DNA of 64,000 nt from JAUILA01 sp050289805 (GTDB lineage: Bacteria > Bacteroidota > Bacteroidia > Cytophagales > Cyclobacteriaceae), in NCBI GenBank assembly GCA_050289805.1, contig JBNKGL010000009.1, positions 62,001 through 126,000 on the forward strand, written 5' to 3'. Numbering within the stretch: the stretch's first letter is position 1; each line of letters starts with the position of its first letter. Under the pieces are notes generated by a model. It ran no database searches. It was given only the letters and a program-made list of their open reading frames with translations, and had not been told where the DNA came from. This document shows positions 1 through 8,809 of the stretch, one piece after another. A program made the position numbers and the translations under genes.

Positions 1-554
1 TTGAAGGTCTTGCACATCACCGGGGCTCGGCATTCGGAAGCATGGGACTTCCGCCCCAGCCTTCAACCGAACAATTTCAAAATGATATTTTCGCTGCTAT
101 GTTCAGCATGGATCAGGGTCAACCTATATGGCTCGAGGATGAATCATCCTCCATCGGAAAGGTCGGGATCCCTGAAGACCTTTGGAAACAGATGTCATCC
201 GCCCCGGTCATCATGCTTGATGTTCCGCTCGAACAGCGTGTACAACGGCTGGTAAAGGAATATGGTGATTTCAGTCCTAATATCCTGGCTTCAGCCATTC
301 GCAAAATTGGCAAAAAACTGGGTGGACAGCACGAAAAACATGCCTTGGAATCGCTTGAAAAAGGCGAATTGGAAGTAGTGGCCGAAATTTTGCTCACCTA
401 TTACGATAAGTCATATGACTATGTCAAGAACCGACGAAATCAGACGGTAATTGGCGAGATCACTATGCAAAATAATTCAGTATCTGAAACTGCATCCGAA
501 CTTTCAAAGATGCATCCCGAAAAAGTTAGTCCTATCCAACAATGGAAAAAATAA
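1..554 (+). CDS. mnmH: tRNA 2-selenouridine synthase, C-terminal part (5' end outside window)
   Basis: This is the C-terminal part of the enzyme that uses selenophosphate to convert 2-thiouridine to 2-selenouridine at the wobble position of some tRNAs. The frame is open from base 3 and enters mid-protein with EGLAHHRGSAFG, a conserved stretch of the MnmH/YbbB family. The rhodanese and P-loop parts must lie upstream of the window. The tail contains IMLDVPLEQRVQRLV and a helical region typical of the family. The stop overlaps the start of selD by 13 bp, so the selenophosphate user and maker are translationally coupled. The first in-frame ATG at 42 is internal and is not the real start. The pairing with selD makes the call secure. 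Confidence 0.93.
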   Translation, partial: EGLAHHRGSAFGSMGLPPQPSTEQFQNDIFAAMFSMDQGQPIWLEDESSSIGKVGIPEDLWKQMSSAPVIMLDVPLEQRVQRLVKEYGDFSPNILASAIRKIGKKLGGQHEKHALESLEKGELEVVAEILLTYYDKSYDYVKNRRNQTVIGEITMQNNSVSETASELSKMHPEKVSPIQQWKK

Positions 555-1579
555 AATTAACGCAATACAGCCATGGCGCAGGGTGCGGCTGCAAAATTGC
601 ACCTGATCTCCTTGAACAGATTCTCCGGCATAAAGCCTCCGACCTGCCATTTCCAAACCTGCTGGTCGGCAATAGTACCAAGGACGATGCGGCAGTCTTT
701 GACCTCGGCAATGGTGAAGCGATCATCAGTACTACGGATTTTTTCATGCCTATTGTGGACGACCCTGAAGACTTTGGTGGTATAGCCTCTGTAAATGCAA
801 TATCCGACATCTATGCTATGGGCGGAAGTCCTTTGATGGCCATTGCCATTCTGGGATGGCCAATAGACAAACTTTCCCCTGATATTGCTTCACTGGTCCT
901 CAAGGGAAGTCGTGCCGCATGTGAATCTGCAGGTATACCCCTTGCTGGCGGACATAGTATTGATGCCCCTGAGCCAATATTCGGATTGGCCGTAACAGGG
1001 CGTATCAAAAAGGAGCACTTAAAACAAAATAATCAGGCGAAGGCCAATTCACTTCTTTATCTTACAAAACCCCTGGGCGTCGGCATTGTGACTACCGCTC
1101 AAAAGAAAGGTCTCGTATCAGATGAAGATCTTCTGGCAGTTCGTAATAGCATGCTCACCCTGAACAAGGCTGGTGAAATCCTTGCACCCCTGTCATTTGT
1201 GAACGGCCTGACGGATGTCACAGGATTCGGTCTGCTGGGTCATTTATTGGAAATGTGTGAAGGATCAAACCTTTCTGCAGAAGTCCGGTACGAGAAAGTT
1301 CCTAAATTTAATTTCCTGCAGCCGTATATTGATCAGCGATGCTTTCCCGGTGGAACCGGACGCAACTTACGAAGTTACGGTCACCGCATAATTTCAGACA
1401 ACACCGATGTACTCAACATTCTGGCAGACCCGCAAACCTCTGGCGGATTGCTGGTTTCTGTTGATGATACGCACCGGGATGAATTTCAATCTGTCATGTA
1501 TGATTTCGGACTGGAGCTCGAGCCTTTTGGCAGCCTGCATAATCCCAATGCAGGAGGTCCCGGTATTACCGTACGTTGA
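542..1579 (+). CDS. selD: Selenide, water dikinase (selenophosphate synthase)
   Basis: SelD makes selenophosphate from selenide and ATP in the cytoplasm. The 345-residue protein is full length and aligns with E. coli SelD along its whole length from memory. The catalytic Cys15 and Lys18 sit in HGAGCGCK near the N terminus. Next come the glycine- and aspartate-rich ATP/Mg segment STTDFFMPIVDDP, GGHSIDAPEPIFGL, TDVTGFGLLGH and DPQTSGGLL. The active residue is a plain cysteine codon, not selenocysteine. The ATG lies inside the end of mnmH, so the selenium made here probably goes mainly to tRNA modification. No selenoprotein gene or SelA/SelB gene is visible in the window. Confidence 0.97.
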   Translation: MEKIKLTQYSHGAGCGCKIAPDLLEQILRHKASDLPFPNLLVGNSTKDDAAVFDLGNGEAIISTTDFFMPIVDDPEDFGGIASVNAISDIYAMGGSPLMAIAILGWPIDKLSPDIASLVLKGSRAACESAGIPLAGGHSIDAPEPIFGLAVTGRIKKEHLKQNNQAKANSLLYLTKPLGVGIVTTAQKKGLVSDEDLLAVRNSMLTLNKAGEILAPLSFVNGLTDVTGFGLLGHLLEMCEGSNLSAEVRYEKVPKFNFLQPYIDQRCFPGGTGRNLRSYGHRIISDNTDVLNILADPQTSGGLLVSVDDTHRDEFQSVMYDFGLELEPFGSLHNPNAGGPGITVR

Positions 1580-1590
1580 GAACTGGAATG

Positions 1591-2898
1591 TCAATTGAAG
1601 TATACCTGGTATTGAAGGAGCATAGCCCCTCGCCTGCCATCATAATCGCCATTTACCCTGAATAGAGGCCGGCTTTGATAAGCAAGTGTAAGCTTTGATG
1701 TATGGCCGTTGAGAAGCCAGTTGACGCCGGCATCATAAAATACCATCGTATCATTCAACCGCTCGAAAAAACCCATTTCAACTGCAGCATATGGCATAAA
1801 TGATGTTTTACCTATCACATTGTCTTTTAGCTTGTATCCAACCTGGGCATATACCATATTACCTGTTCCTCCGGCAGGATACCCGTTCCCTCCCCCATTC
1901 AATAATGTGTTGTCGCTGGATCCATTGGCAGGATTCATCAATGCCAGGTTGCGTGTATAATTCGGCCCAAAGTCATAGTGAGTGAATACTCCATAAATAC
2001 TGAGGGTTTTTCCATCTTCACCAATCGGACTGTCATAAAATATATCAATTGCCAGGTTCAACAGGTTGGTTGAAACCGTATCGGTAGCGGAAACACCCGA
2101 ATGCCACATCGCATCGGGCTGATAAACAAACCCGGCACCAATATTAAAAACATCCTTTTTACCGTGGTATGTACCGGTCATGTATGGCATCTTGTTCGAC
2201 TCGATGTCACGGAACTGATATTGAAAATAACCATTCCACTGCTTTTTGGGAGGCCTGGAAGAGAAGCTAGAGATGGGTGATAATTCCGGATTATAATTCG
2301 CAGATTTTTGAATCGCCAATGGATGTGCGAGTGTCAGACGATAATCAAAACGTCCGAATTTCCCTTTTGCATATACCGAAAGTTTCCGAAGAAATTGGTC
2401 GGAGAGATCGTTTGTCGACTGGAGAAAAAGAGGCGCATCAATCCCCATAATGGACCCGATGGAAGGTGTGGAAAAACGGGATAGTCCCGACCAGGCTGTT
2501 AATCCGGTACCCAGGTTGAATTTTTCTTTCACGACTTCATATTCACCCAATGCGTCATGAACGAAGAAGCCTGCTTTCCGGTCGCTTAAAAAATTAAAAT
2601 TATTCTCCCCAATCTGGCTGTACACAAATACCCTGTCGGTGAGCTGACCGTAAAACTGTATCCTGAAGCGTCGGATCCCCAGATCATAGCCATCGGATTT
2701 TGGATAGCCATAAAGGGTTGTCCCGGGGTTATATGACTGGTAGCGATTCCATACCTGCGCCAACAGGGTGAATTTTACATAATGAGTGCCTTCTTCATTA
2801 ATAGTGAGCTTGCCGTCCTTCAGCGTCTGGGCCTCTCCTGACATCGCCAGCAACAAAATCAATGCGCCCCCTAAATATTTTAAACTGTTTATTCCCAT
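1591..2898 (-). CDS. Outer membrane beta-barrel, phosphate-selective porin (O/P)-like
   Basis: The 435-residue protein starts with a signal peptide ending near SGEAQ and continues as a string of short amphipathic strands rich in aromatic and glycine residues, ending in YQVYFN, as expected of an outer membrane barrel. Segments such as GIRRFRIQFYGQLTDRVFVYSQIG recall the porin O/P family, in which an N-terminal arginine-rich strand precedes the barrel. The substrate cannot be told from sequence. It converges with selD, with 11 bp between the two stops. The call as an outer membrane barrel is firm; the porin O/P assignment is a family-level inference. Confidence 0.7.
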   Translation of the reverse strand: MGINSLKYLGGALILLLAMSGEAQTLKDGKLTINEEGTHYVKFTLLAQVWNRYQSYNPGTTLYGYPKSDGYDLGIRRFRIQFYGQLTDRVFVYSQIGENNFNFLSDRKAGFFVHDALGEYEVVKEKFNLGTGLTAWSGLSRFSTPSIGSIMGIDAPLFLQSTNDLSDQFLRKLSVYAKGKFGRFDYRLTLAHPLAIQKSANYNPELSPISSFSSRPPKKQWNGYFQYQFRDIESNKMPYMTGTYHGKKDVFNIGAGFVYQPDAMWHSGVSATDTVSTNLLNLAIDIFYDSPIGEDGKTLSIYGVFTHYDFGPNYTRNLALMNPANGSSDNTLLNGGGNGYPAGGTGNMVYAQVGYKLKDNVIGKTSFMPYAAVEMGFFERLNDTMVFYDAGVNWLLNGHTSKLTLAYQSRPLFRVNGDYDGRRGAMLLQYQVYFN

Positions 2899-3142
2899 GC
2901 ACTTATGAATTTTAATTCAATTGAAGAAGATAATTCTTCGGCGATCTATGGCCGGCTGTATTATTGAGTAAAGATGTCAACCAATGTGTTGTATGTCAAA
3001 TTTCCGGAAAGGTTCGTTCCGACGGCCAGGTATGGAAGATAGAATGACGCATGGAATATTTGCAATCTGCCGGCGGAAAAATGTGAGTATCGTCGATGAA
3101 TTTTTTAATTTTAGAAAATCAACTTACCAGGAACAAACCAAT

Positions 3143-3979
3143 ATGTTAAAGACAAGCTTAATTCTCGCTCTTACCCTTTGCTGTATGACCCTATATTCAC
3201 AACCTACGCCTATTGCAGGAAAATTTGTCCATTCCGTTTATTTCTGGCTTAAAAATCCTGACAGTGAGTCTGACAAGAAAGAGTTTCTGGCTTCACTCGA
3301 AAAATTCATTCAAAGTAGCAAATATATCACCTCCTACCATATTGCACCACCGGCGGGTACTCCGCGAGAGGTCGTCGATAATACCTATAGCTACAACCTG
3401 GTAGCCACTTTTGAGAGCGCGGAGCTACAGGATCTTTATCAAAAAGAGGATGTTCACCTGGCCTTTATTGAAGAAGCAAGCCACCTCTGGGACCGCGTAC
3501 AGATCTATGATTCCTATCCCGGCCGGGACCTCAAGCCCGATTTTGTACGGAGCGATATACAGATTGGCCTGGTGGTAAGTGATATTGAAAAATCTGTGAA
3601 TTTCTATACCAACGTTCTGGGTATGGTGAAGTCAGGGACGTTCTCAGTTGATGAGGATTTTGGAAGAAGGTCAGGACTGAGTAATGGCGTTCCTTTCGAC
3701 GTGGTGGTTTTGAAAACATCCAATAACCCGGCTGCCAGCGAATGGAAAGTTATAAGCTTTAAAAATTCCGCCAAAAACACGAAGAATCATCATATCCAGG
3801 ATCATCTCGGCATGCGATACATAACCTTATTCGTGAATAACATGGATGAAATCCTGAATAGGCTTGAAGTTGCAGGCGTTGAATTGCTTGGCGAAACCCC
3901 AACTTCACTGGGCGATGGCTCGCGTTTTGTTCTGATTCAGGATCCGGATGGAATCTTTGTTGAGTTGATCGGCAAGTAG
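3143..3979 (+). CDS. Secreted Dabb domain-VOC (glyoxalase-like) fusion protein
   Basis: This 278-residue protein joins two small ferredoxin-like folds that are usually separate. A signal peptide (about residues 1-21, ending LYSQ) is followed by a stress-responsive dimeric alpha/beta-barrel (Dabb) domain, seen in KFVHSVYFWLKN and the later VHLAFIEEASHLW, roughly residues 25-125. A vicinal oxygen chelate domain follows (about 135-278), with IGLVVSDIEKSVNFYTNVLGM and the closing IQDPDGIFVELIG. The ATG at 3143 is preferred over an in-frame ATG at 2984 because only the later start gives an N-terminal signal peptide. The export signal predicts action in the periplasm. The substrate is unknown. It stands alone between porin and ABC genes. 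Confidence 0.78.
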   Translation: MLKTSLILALTLCCMTLYSQPTPIAGKFVHSVYFWLKNPDSESDKKEFLASLEKFIQSSKYITSYHIAPPAGTPREVVDNTYSYNLVATFESAELQDLYQKEDVHLAFIEEASHLWDRVQIYDSYPGRDLKPDFVRSDIQIGLVVSDIEKSVNFYTNVLGMVKSGTFSVDEDFGRRSGLSNGVPFDVVVLKTSNNPAASEWKVISFKNSAKNTKNHHIQDHLGMRYITLFVNNMDEILNRLEVAGVELLGETPTSLGDGSRFVLIQDPDGIFVELIGK

Positions 3980-4012
3980 TACAGCCGTCTCTTAATATCT
4001 GAATTAATATTC

Positions 4013-4034
4013 CCCTGGCCTGATCCAGGGTTTT
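4013..4034 (+). terminator. Weak hairpin after the Dabb-VOC gene
   Basis: CCCTGG (4013-4018) pairs with CCAGGG (4025-4030) around a 6-nt loop, followed by only four T residues. It could end the 3143-3979 transcript but is a poor intrinsic terminator. A second small hairpin, GCAGTG/CACTGC, lies at 4089-4109. Nothing else was recognised in the 226-bp gap before the next gene. Confidence 0.3.
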
Positions 4035-4205
4035 GGGATTTCAGTCATGTCTTTGGCTGTAAGTGATTTAAATATCCGGCTTGCGCAGGCAGTGGATCAT
4101 CAGCACTGCTCACCGCTCACAACGGAATATTCACTGTTTACCTAAGAATTAATGGAAAATGCATAATCTCAATGTATGTTAGTTCCTTAATGAACTTATG
4201 AACCC

Positions 4206-5108
4206 ATGCAGCTAGATATTACGAACCTTTCAAAAACGTATGCCAATGGCATACAAGCACTTAAAGATGTAAACCTGACCATTCCACAGGGAATGTTTGG
4301 ACTACTTGGCCCCAATGGCGCAGGTAAATCCAGCCTGATGCGTACCATTGCCACACTTCAGGAGCCAGACTCAGGATCAATTATGCTTGGAGATATTGAT
4401 GTCCTTCGTCAAAAAGACGAGGTGCGAAAAGTACTTGGCTACCTGCCGCAGGAATTTGGCGTTTACCCTAAAATATCTGCAGAAGTTCTGTTGGATCACC
4501 TGGCGATCCTGAAAGGGATATCCAATAAGAAAGAGCGGGCGGACCTTGTTGATGCCCTGTTAAAAAAGACTAATCTCTATCAGCATAGAAAGAAAAACCT
4601 GGGAGGATTCTCGGGTGGTATGAAACAGCGTTTTGGCATTGCCCAGGCGTTGCTTGCCGATCCAAAGCTCATTATAGTTGATGAACCTACTGCAGGACTT
4701 GATCCGGCGGAAAGAAACAGGTTTCACAACCTGCTGGCCGAGTTGGGGGAAAATACTGTCGTCATACTTTCCACACATATTGTGGATGACGTCAGGGAAC
4801 TTTGTACTGATATGGCCATCATCCACCAGGGTGAGGTGCTGCTAAAAGGAAACCCGGCAGAAGCCATCGATGCCATCAAGGGCAAAATCTGGAGAAAACG
4901 TATTGAAAAAGGTGAAATAGAAGGTTATCGCACCCAGTATCATGTTATTTCCGAAAAAATGTTTGCCGGTCAGCCAGAAATACGTGTAATGAGTGATGTA
5001 CAACCCGATCCTACCTTTGAGGCGGTTGAATCACACCTGGAAGATGTTTACTTCACACAGATCCTTTCTGAAACTGCATCATTAAACGAGGAGAATTATG
5101 TGGCTTAA
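4206..5108 (+). CDS. ABC transporter ATP-binding subunit, partner of the permease-M1 peptidase fusion
   Basis: This is a 300-residue ABC-2 type ATPase. Walker A is GPNGAGKS at residues 35-42, the Q-loop is in YLPQEFG, the signature is GGFSGGMKQRFGIAQALL, and Walker B is LIIVDEPTAGLDP, followed by the H-loop STHIVDD. All catalytic residues are present. The C-terminal 80 residues end in HLEDVYF, typical of the subfamily that serves ABC-2 permeases. Its stop codon overlaps the start of the permease gene by 11 bp, so the two form one transporter. Known relatives pair with permease/aminopeptidase fusions, but the transported substrate is unknown. Confidence 0.93.
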   Translation: MQLDITNLSKTYANGIQALKDVNLTIPQGMFGLLGPNGAGKSSLMRTIATLQEPDSGSIMLGDIDVLRQKDEVRKVLGYLPQEFGVYPKISAEVLLDHLAILKGISNKKERADLVDALLKKTNLYQHRKKNLGGFSGGMKQRFGIAQALLADPKLIIVDEPTAGLDPAERNRFHNLLAELGENTVVILSTHIVDDVRELCTDMAIIHQGEVLLKGNPAEAIDAIKGKIWRKRIEKGEIEGYRTQYHVISEKMFAGQPEIRVMSDVQPDPTFEAVESHLEDVYFTQILSETASLNEENYVA

Positions 5109-8100
5109 AATTCTGAATTTCGAACTGAAGTATCGCTTCAAAAGGCCCGCAACCTATATCTATTTTGCCATTCTTTTCCTGCTGTCCTTTCTGGCAATAT
5201 CAACTGATGTTGTTCAGATTGGTGGAGGTGCCGGACTGGTAAAAGAGAATGCGCCTACGACCATTGCGACCATGATGGCAATATTGGCAGCCATTTTCAT
5301 GATGATACCTTCTGCCATTATGGGTGTCGCTGTTCTTCGCGACTATGAACATGACATGGCATCCATCATGTTTGTAAATCCCATTTCAAAATTTGCCTAC
5401 CTCGCAGGGAGATTTCTGGGATCCTTCATCACACTTTTATTCGTATTCAGCGGGGTTCTGTGGGGCTTTGTGCTGGGTGAATTCATGTGGTGGCGTGATG
5501 TGGACAAACTGTTGCCATTCAACCTCTGGAATTATCTGCATCCTTTCATCTGGATAGTAATTCCCAGCCTGTTTTTTGCTGGCGCAATATTCTTTGTGAG
5601 CGGTGCCCTGTCGCGTAAAATGGTTTATGTATACCTGCAATGGATCGTTCTGTTTATCATATATCAAATTACGGCAATCCTGTTTGATGAGATTGACAAC
5701 CGCAGTCTCGCATCCATCCTTGACCCTTTCGCCATCAATACCATCAATGTGGAGACACAATATTGGACGGTTGACGAGAAAAACAGTCTCACCATCCCGA
5801 TCGCAGGTGATGTTCTCCTGAACAGAATTATTTGGGTAGGAATCGGACTTGTAGCGCTGATCGGTGGCTATTTTGCATTTAATTTCAACATAGTCAGGTC
5901 CAAAAAAGGCAGGAAGGTTCAGAAAGCCTTCAAGGCATCGGCGCCGGCCGCAATATCCATTCCCAAAGCTGAACAGAGTTTTGGTTTCGGTACAACGATA
6001 AAACAGCTCACAAGCCAGACATGGTTTTATTTCACACAGGTATTAAAAAGTATTCCTTTCCAGGCCATTGTCTTCTTCGGCATGTTCATACTGATCGTGA
6101 ATTCATTTTATATGGGACGTACATTCGGCACCTATACGTATCCCACAACCTATCTCATGCTCGAATTGATCAGCGGTTTTCAGCTGTTCATGATGATCAT
6201 CCTTGTCGTATACAGCGGTGAATTGATCTGGAAAGAGCGGGAAGTTAAGATCAATCTCATTTACGATGCTATGCCCGTGAGGGATATGACCAACATGCTG
6301 GCAAAGTTTTTCGGGATGGTTCTCATTTATATAACCTTGCTGCTGGCGTTAATTCTTACGGCAGTCATCATCCAGGCGGCAAGAGGGTATTATAATTTCG
6401 ATTTGGGCGTATATTTCTCTGCCCTGTTCAGTGACACCCTTTTCTTCCTGATATTATTCACCATGCTGGCATTCTTTCTCCAGGTGATGGTCAACAACAA
6501 GTTCCTGGGATACGCATTGATGGTAGTCTTCTTCATATCTACCCTTGTGCTTACGAATTTGGGTGTGGAGCACCGGCTGTTCAGATTTGGAAGTTCCGAT
6601 TTAGGGCCATATTCCGACATGAACGGGTTCGGCCACTATATTCCCGGCTTCAGCTGGTTTAACGTATACTGGTTCGGGCTTGCAACCCTTCTATTCGCCA
6701 TCGCAGCATTGTTCGCTGTAAGAGGTTCGGAGGCACTGATGAAAATACGTTTTCATATTGGTAAACTTCGGTTGTCCAGATCGCTTTCCATCTTCATCAT
6801 GACATCAATCATGGTATTCCTCCTGTCGGGATGCTACATCTTCTACAATACGAATATGTTGAATACCTATAGTAATTCGGATGAACAGGAAGAATTGCGC
6901 GCGGAGTATGAAAAGGAACTGAAGCAGTTTGAATACCTGAATCAGCCAAAGATCACGGATATCAGGATGGATGTTGACATTTATCCATATCAAAGGGATT
7001 ACAATGCAACAGGTACCTATATTCTGATGAATAAAAGTTCGGAGCCCATCAATGAGATTCATATTCAGCTAAATTCAGATTTTCAGATCCATACGGACAC
7101 GATCTATTTCGACCGATCGGCTTCCCTGGCGAAGAATTACAACAAATTCAGGTATAGGATCTACACCCTCGGGCAGGCTCTTCAGCCGGGCGAAAAAATG
7201 GAAATGCATTTTCAGTCGGAATTCATTACACGGGGATTTGTAGAAGGCAGCCCGAATAATACCGTCGTGTTCAACGGGACCTTTTTCAACTCAGGCCAGT
7301 TTCCTTCGCTGGGATACAACGATGGTTTCGAACTATCTACCGACAGTGACCGGAAAGACTATGATCTTAAACCTAAAGAAAGAAACCTGGATCGCGATGA
7401 CCCGAGGGGCCTTGCCAACAGTTTCTTTGGTGACGATGCAGACGGTATCATGTTCGAAATGGTCGTAAGCACCAGTGCCGATCAGATCGCCATTGCCCCG
7501 GGTTATTTACAGGAAGAAAGGGAAGAAAACGGGCGGCGTTATTTTCATTATAAAATGGACGTGCCGATGGCTAATTTCTACAATATCGTATCGGCGCGAT
7601 ACGAGGTAATGCGTGATAAAATGACGATTCCGCTGGACAGTGGTGAAAAAGAGATTTCACTTGAGATTTATTATCACAAGGGTCATGAATATAACCTGGA
7701 CCGAATGATGAAAGCGATGAAGCAATCATTCACCTACTTTTCAGAGAACTTCTCACCCTATCAGTACCGTCAAATGCGGATCATGGAATTCCCAAGGTAT
7801 TCCAGTTTTGCTCAGTCATTTGCCAATACGGTCCCGTTTTCGGAAGGAATTGGATTTATGCTGGAGATCAAGGACGAAGATGATGTAGACGTAGCATTCT
7901 TCGTTACCGCCCATGAACTGGCGCACCAGTGGTGGGGTCATCAGATTGTACCGGCCAATGTCCAGGGAGCAGCAATGCTATCCGAATCTCTTTCCCAATA
8001 TTCTGCGCTCATGGTTATGAAGCATGAATATTCAATGGAGAATATGAAAGAATTTCTGAAGGAAGAGATGAACCGGTATTTAAGTGGCCGCTCGGGAGAA

Positions 8101-8703
8101 CAAAAACGTGAAATGACTCTTACCAAGGTGGAATCTCAAAGTTATATCCATTACGGAAAAGGTGCTGTCAACATGTTTGCCCTACAGGATTATGTAGGTG
8201 AGGATAGCGTGAATGCAGCCCTTCGCCGCTTTGTAGGTGACTGGCATGCCTATGGTGATAAAGACCGGTACCCATCGACCAAAGACCTTATCCCCTACCT
8301 TCGTGAGGTAACCCCGGACAGTCTTCAGTTTCTTGTGACCGACCTGTTTGAAAAAATAATTCTGTTTGAGAACAAGGTTAATGATGCGACAGTCGTTAAG
8401 ACCGGAGATCAGGAATGGGAAGTGACCCTTGACGTGAGCGCAAAGAAACTTGAAGCCGACACACTTGGTACAGAAACGAATGTACCGATCAGGGACTGGA
8501 TCGATATTGGGGTTTATACTTTTAAGGATGGGAAGGAACAACTCACATATCTGAAAAAACACAAGTTTGAAGAAAATGAAAAAACAATAACAATTACAGT
8601 GAACGAAGATCCTGTAAAAGCGGGTATTGATCCCATTAATAAATTGATAGATCGAAATCCCACAGATAATACAAAAGCTGTGACCTTCAATGAAGGTACC
8701 TGA
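5098..8703 (+). CDS. ABC-2 permease fused to an M1-family aminopeptidase
   Basis: The 1201-residue protein joins a membrane transporter half and a metallopeptidase half. Two groups of about six transmembrane helices each fill residues 1-560 (for example YIYFAILFLLSFLAIS near the start), and another helix near 575 leads into an extracytoplasmic region. The peptidase part has HELAHQWWGHQ, with zinc ligands His939 and His943, and a likely third ligand Glu963 in LSESLSQY. The classical GAMEN exopeptidase motif is not obvious; MEFPRYSSF occupies that area. The start overlaps the ATPase gene. The gene ends just before a strong terminator. The fusion is a known Bacteroidota/proteobacterial architecture, but its physiological role is not established to my knowledge. 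Confidence 0.92.
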   Translation: MWLKILNFELKYRFKRPATYIYFAILFLLSFLAISTDVVQIGGGAGLVKENAPTTIATMMAILAAIFMMIPSAIMGVAVLRDYEHDMASIMFVNPISKFAYLAGRFLGSFITLLFVFSGVLWGFVLGEFMWWRDVDKLLPFNLWNYLHPFIWIVIPSLFFAGAIFFVSGALSRKMVYVYLQWIVLFIIYQITAILFDEIDNRSLASILDPFAINTINVETQYWTVDEKNSLTIPIAGDVLLNRIIWVGIGLVALIGGYFAFNFNIVRSKKGRKVQKAFKASAPAAISIPKAEQSFGFGTTIKQLTSQTWFYFTQVLKSIPFQAIVFFGMFILIVNSFYMGRTFGTYTYPTTYLMLELISGFQLFMMIILVVYSGELIWKEREVKINLIYDAMPVRDMTNMLAKFFGMVLIYITLLLALILTAVIIQAARGYYNFDLGVYFSALFSDTLFFLILFTMLAFFLQVMVNNKFLGYALMVVFFISTLVLTNLGVEHRLFRFGSSDLGPYSDMNGFGHYIPGFSWFNVYWFGLATLLFAIAALFAVRGSEALMKIRFHIGKLRLSRSLSIFIMTSIMVFLLSGCYIFYNTNMLNTYSNSDEQEELRAEYEKELKQFEYLNQPKITDIRMDVDIYPYQRDYNATGTYILMNKSSEPINEIHIQLNSDFQIHTDTIYFDRSASLAKNYNKFRYRIYTLGQALQPGEKMEMHFQSEFITRGFVEGSPNNTVVFNGTFFNSGQFPSLGYNDGFELSTDSDRKDYDLKPKERNLDRDDPRGLANSFFGDDADGIMFEMVVSTSADQIAIAPGYLQEEREENGRRYFHYKMDVPMANFYNIVSARYEVMRDKMTIPLDSGEKEISLEIYYHKGHEYNLDRMMKAMKQSFTYFSENFSPYQYRQMRIMEFPRYSSFAQSFANTVPFSEGIGFMLEIKDEDDVDVAFFVTAHELAHQWWGHQIVPANVQGAAMLSESLSQYSALMVMKHEYSMENMKEFLKEEMNRYLSGRSGEQKREMTLTKVESQSYIHYGKGAVNMFALQDYVGEDSVNAALRRFVGDWHAYGDKDRYPSTKDLIPYLREVTPDSLQFLVTDLFEKIILFENKVNDATVVKTGDQEWEVTLDVSAKKLEADTLGTETNVPIRDWIDIGVYTFKDGKEQLTYLKKHKFEENEKTITITVNEDPVKAGIDPINKLIDRNPTDNTKAVTFNEGT

Positions 8704-8727
8704 TAAACCTTTTGGTTTTTGTTTAGG

Positions 8728-8767
8728 AAAACGCCTCTTTTAAGTTAAAGAGGCGTTTTATTTTTTA
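8728..8767 (+). terminator. Strong intrinsic terminator of the ABC/M1 operon
   Basis: A perfect 13-bp stem, AAAACGCCTCTTT (8728-8740) with AAAGAGGCGTTTT (8747-8759), closes a 6-nt loop and is followed by ATTTTTTAT. It sits 25 bp after the permease-peptidase stop. Confidence 0.93.
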
Positions 8768-8809
8768 TAAACTTTTGGTGAGCCATCAAGTTACCAGTAA
8801 TTTAATGGC

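Noticed and set aside
542..1579. Possible selenocysteine in SelD
   Set aside because: The active site codon is an ordinary Cys codon (TGC) and there is no in-frame TGA, so no recoding is needed.
2984..3142. Longer start for the Dabb-VOC gene
   Set aside because: The extra 53 residues are basic and unlike a signal peptide, while the ATG at 3143 begins a normal export signal. The extension is unlikely to be translated.
4089..4109. tRNA or small RNA hairpin before the ABC operon
   Set aside because: A 6-bp hairpin only, with no tRNA arms, CCA end or conserved RNA features.
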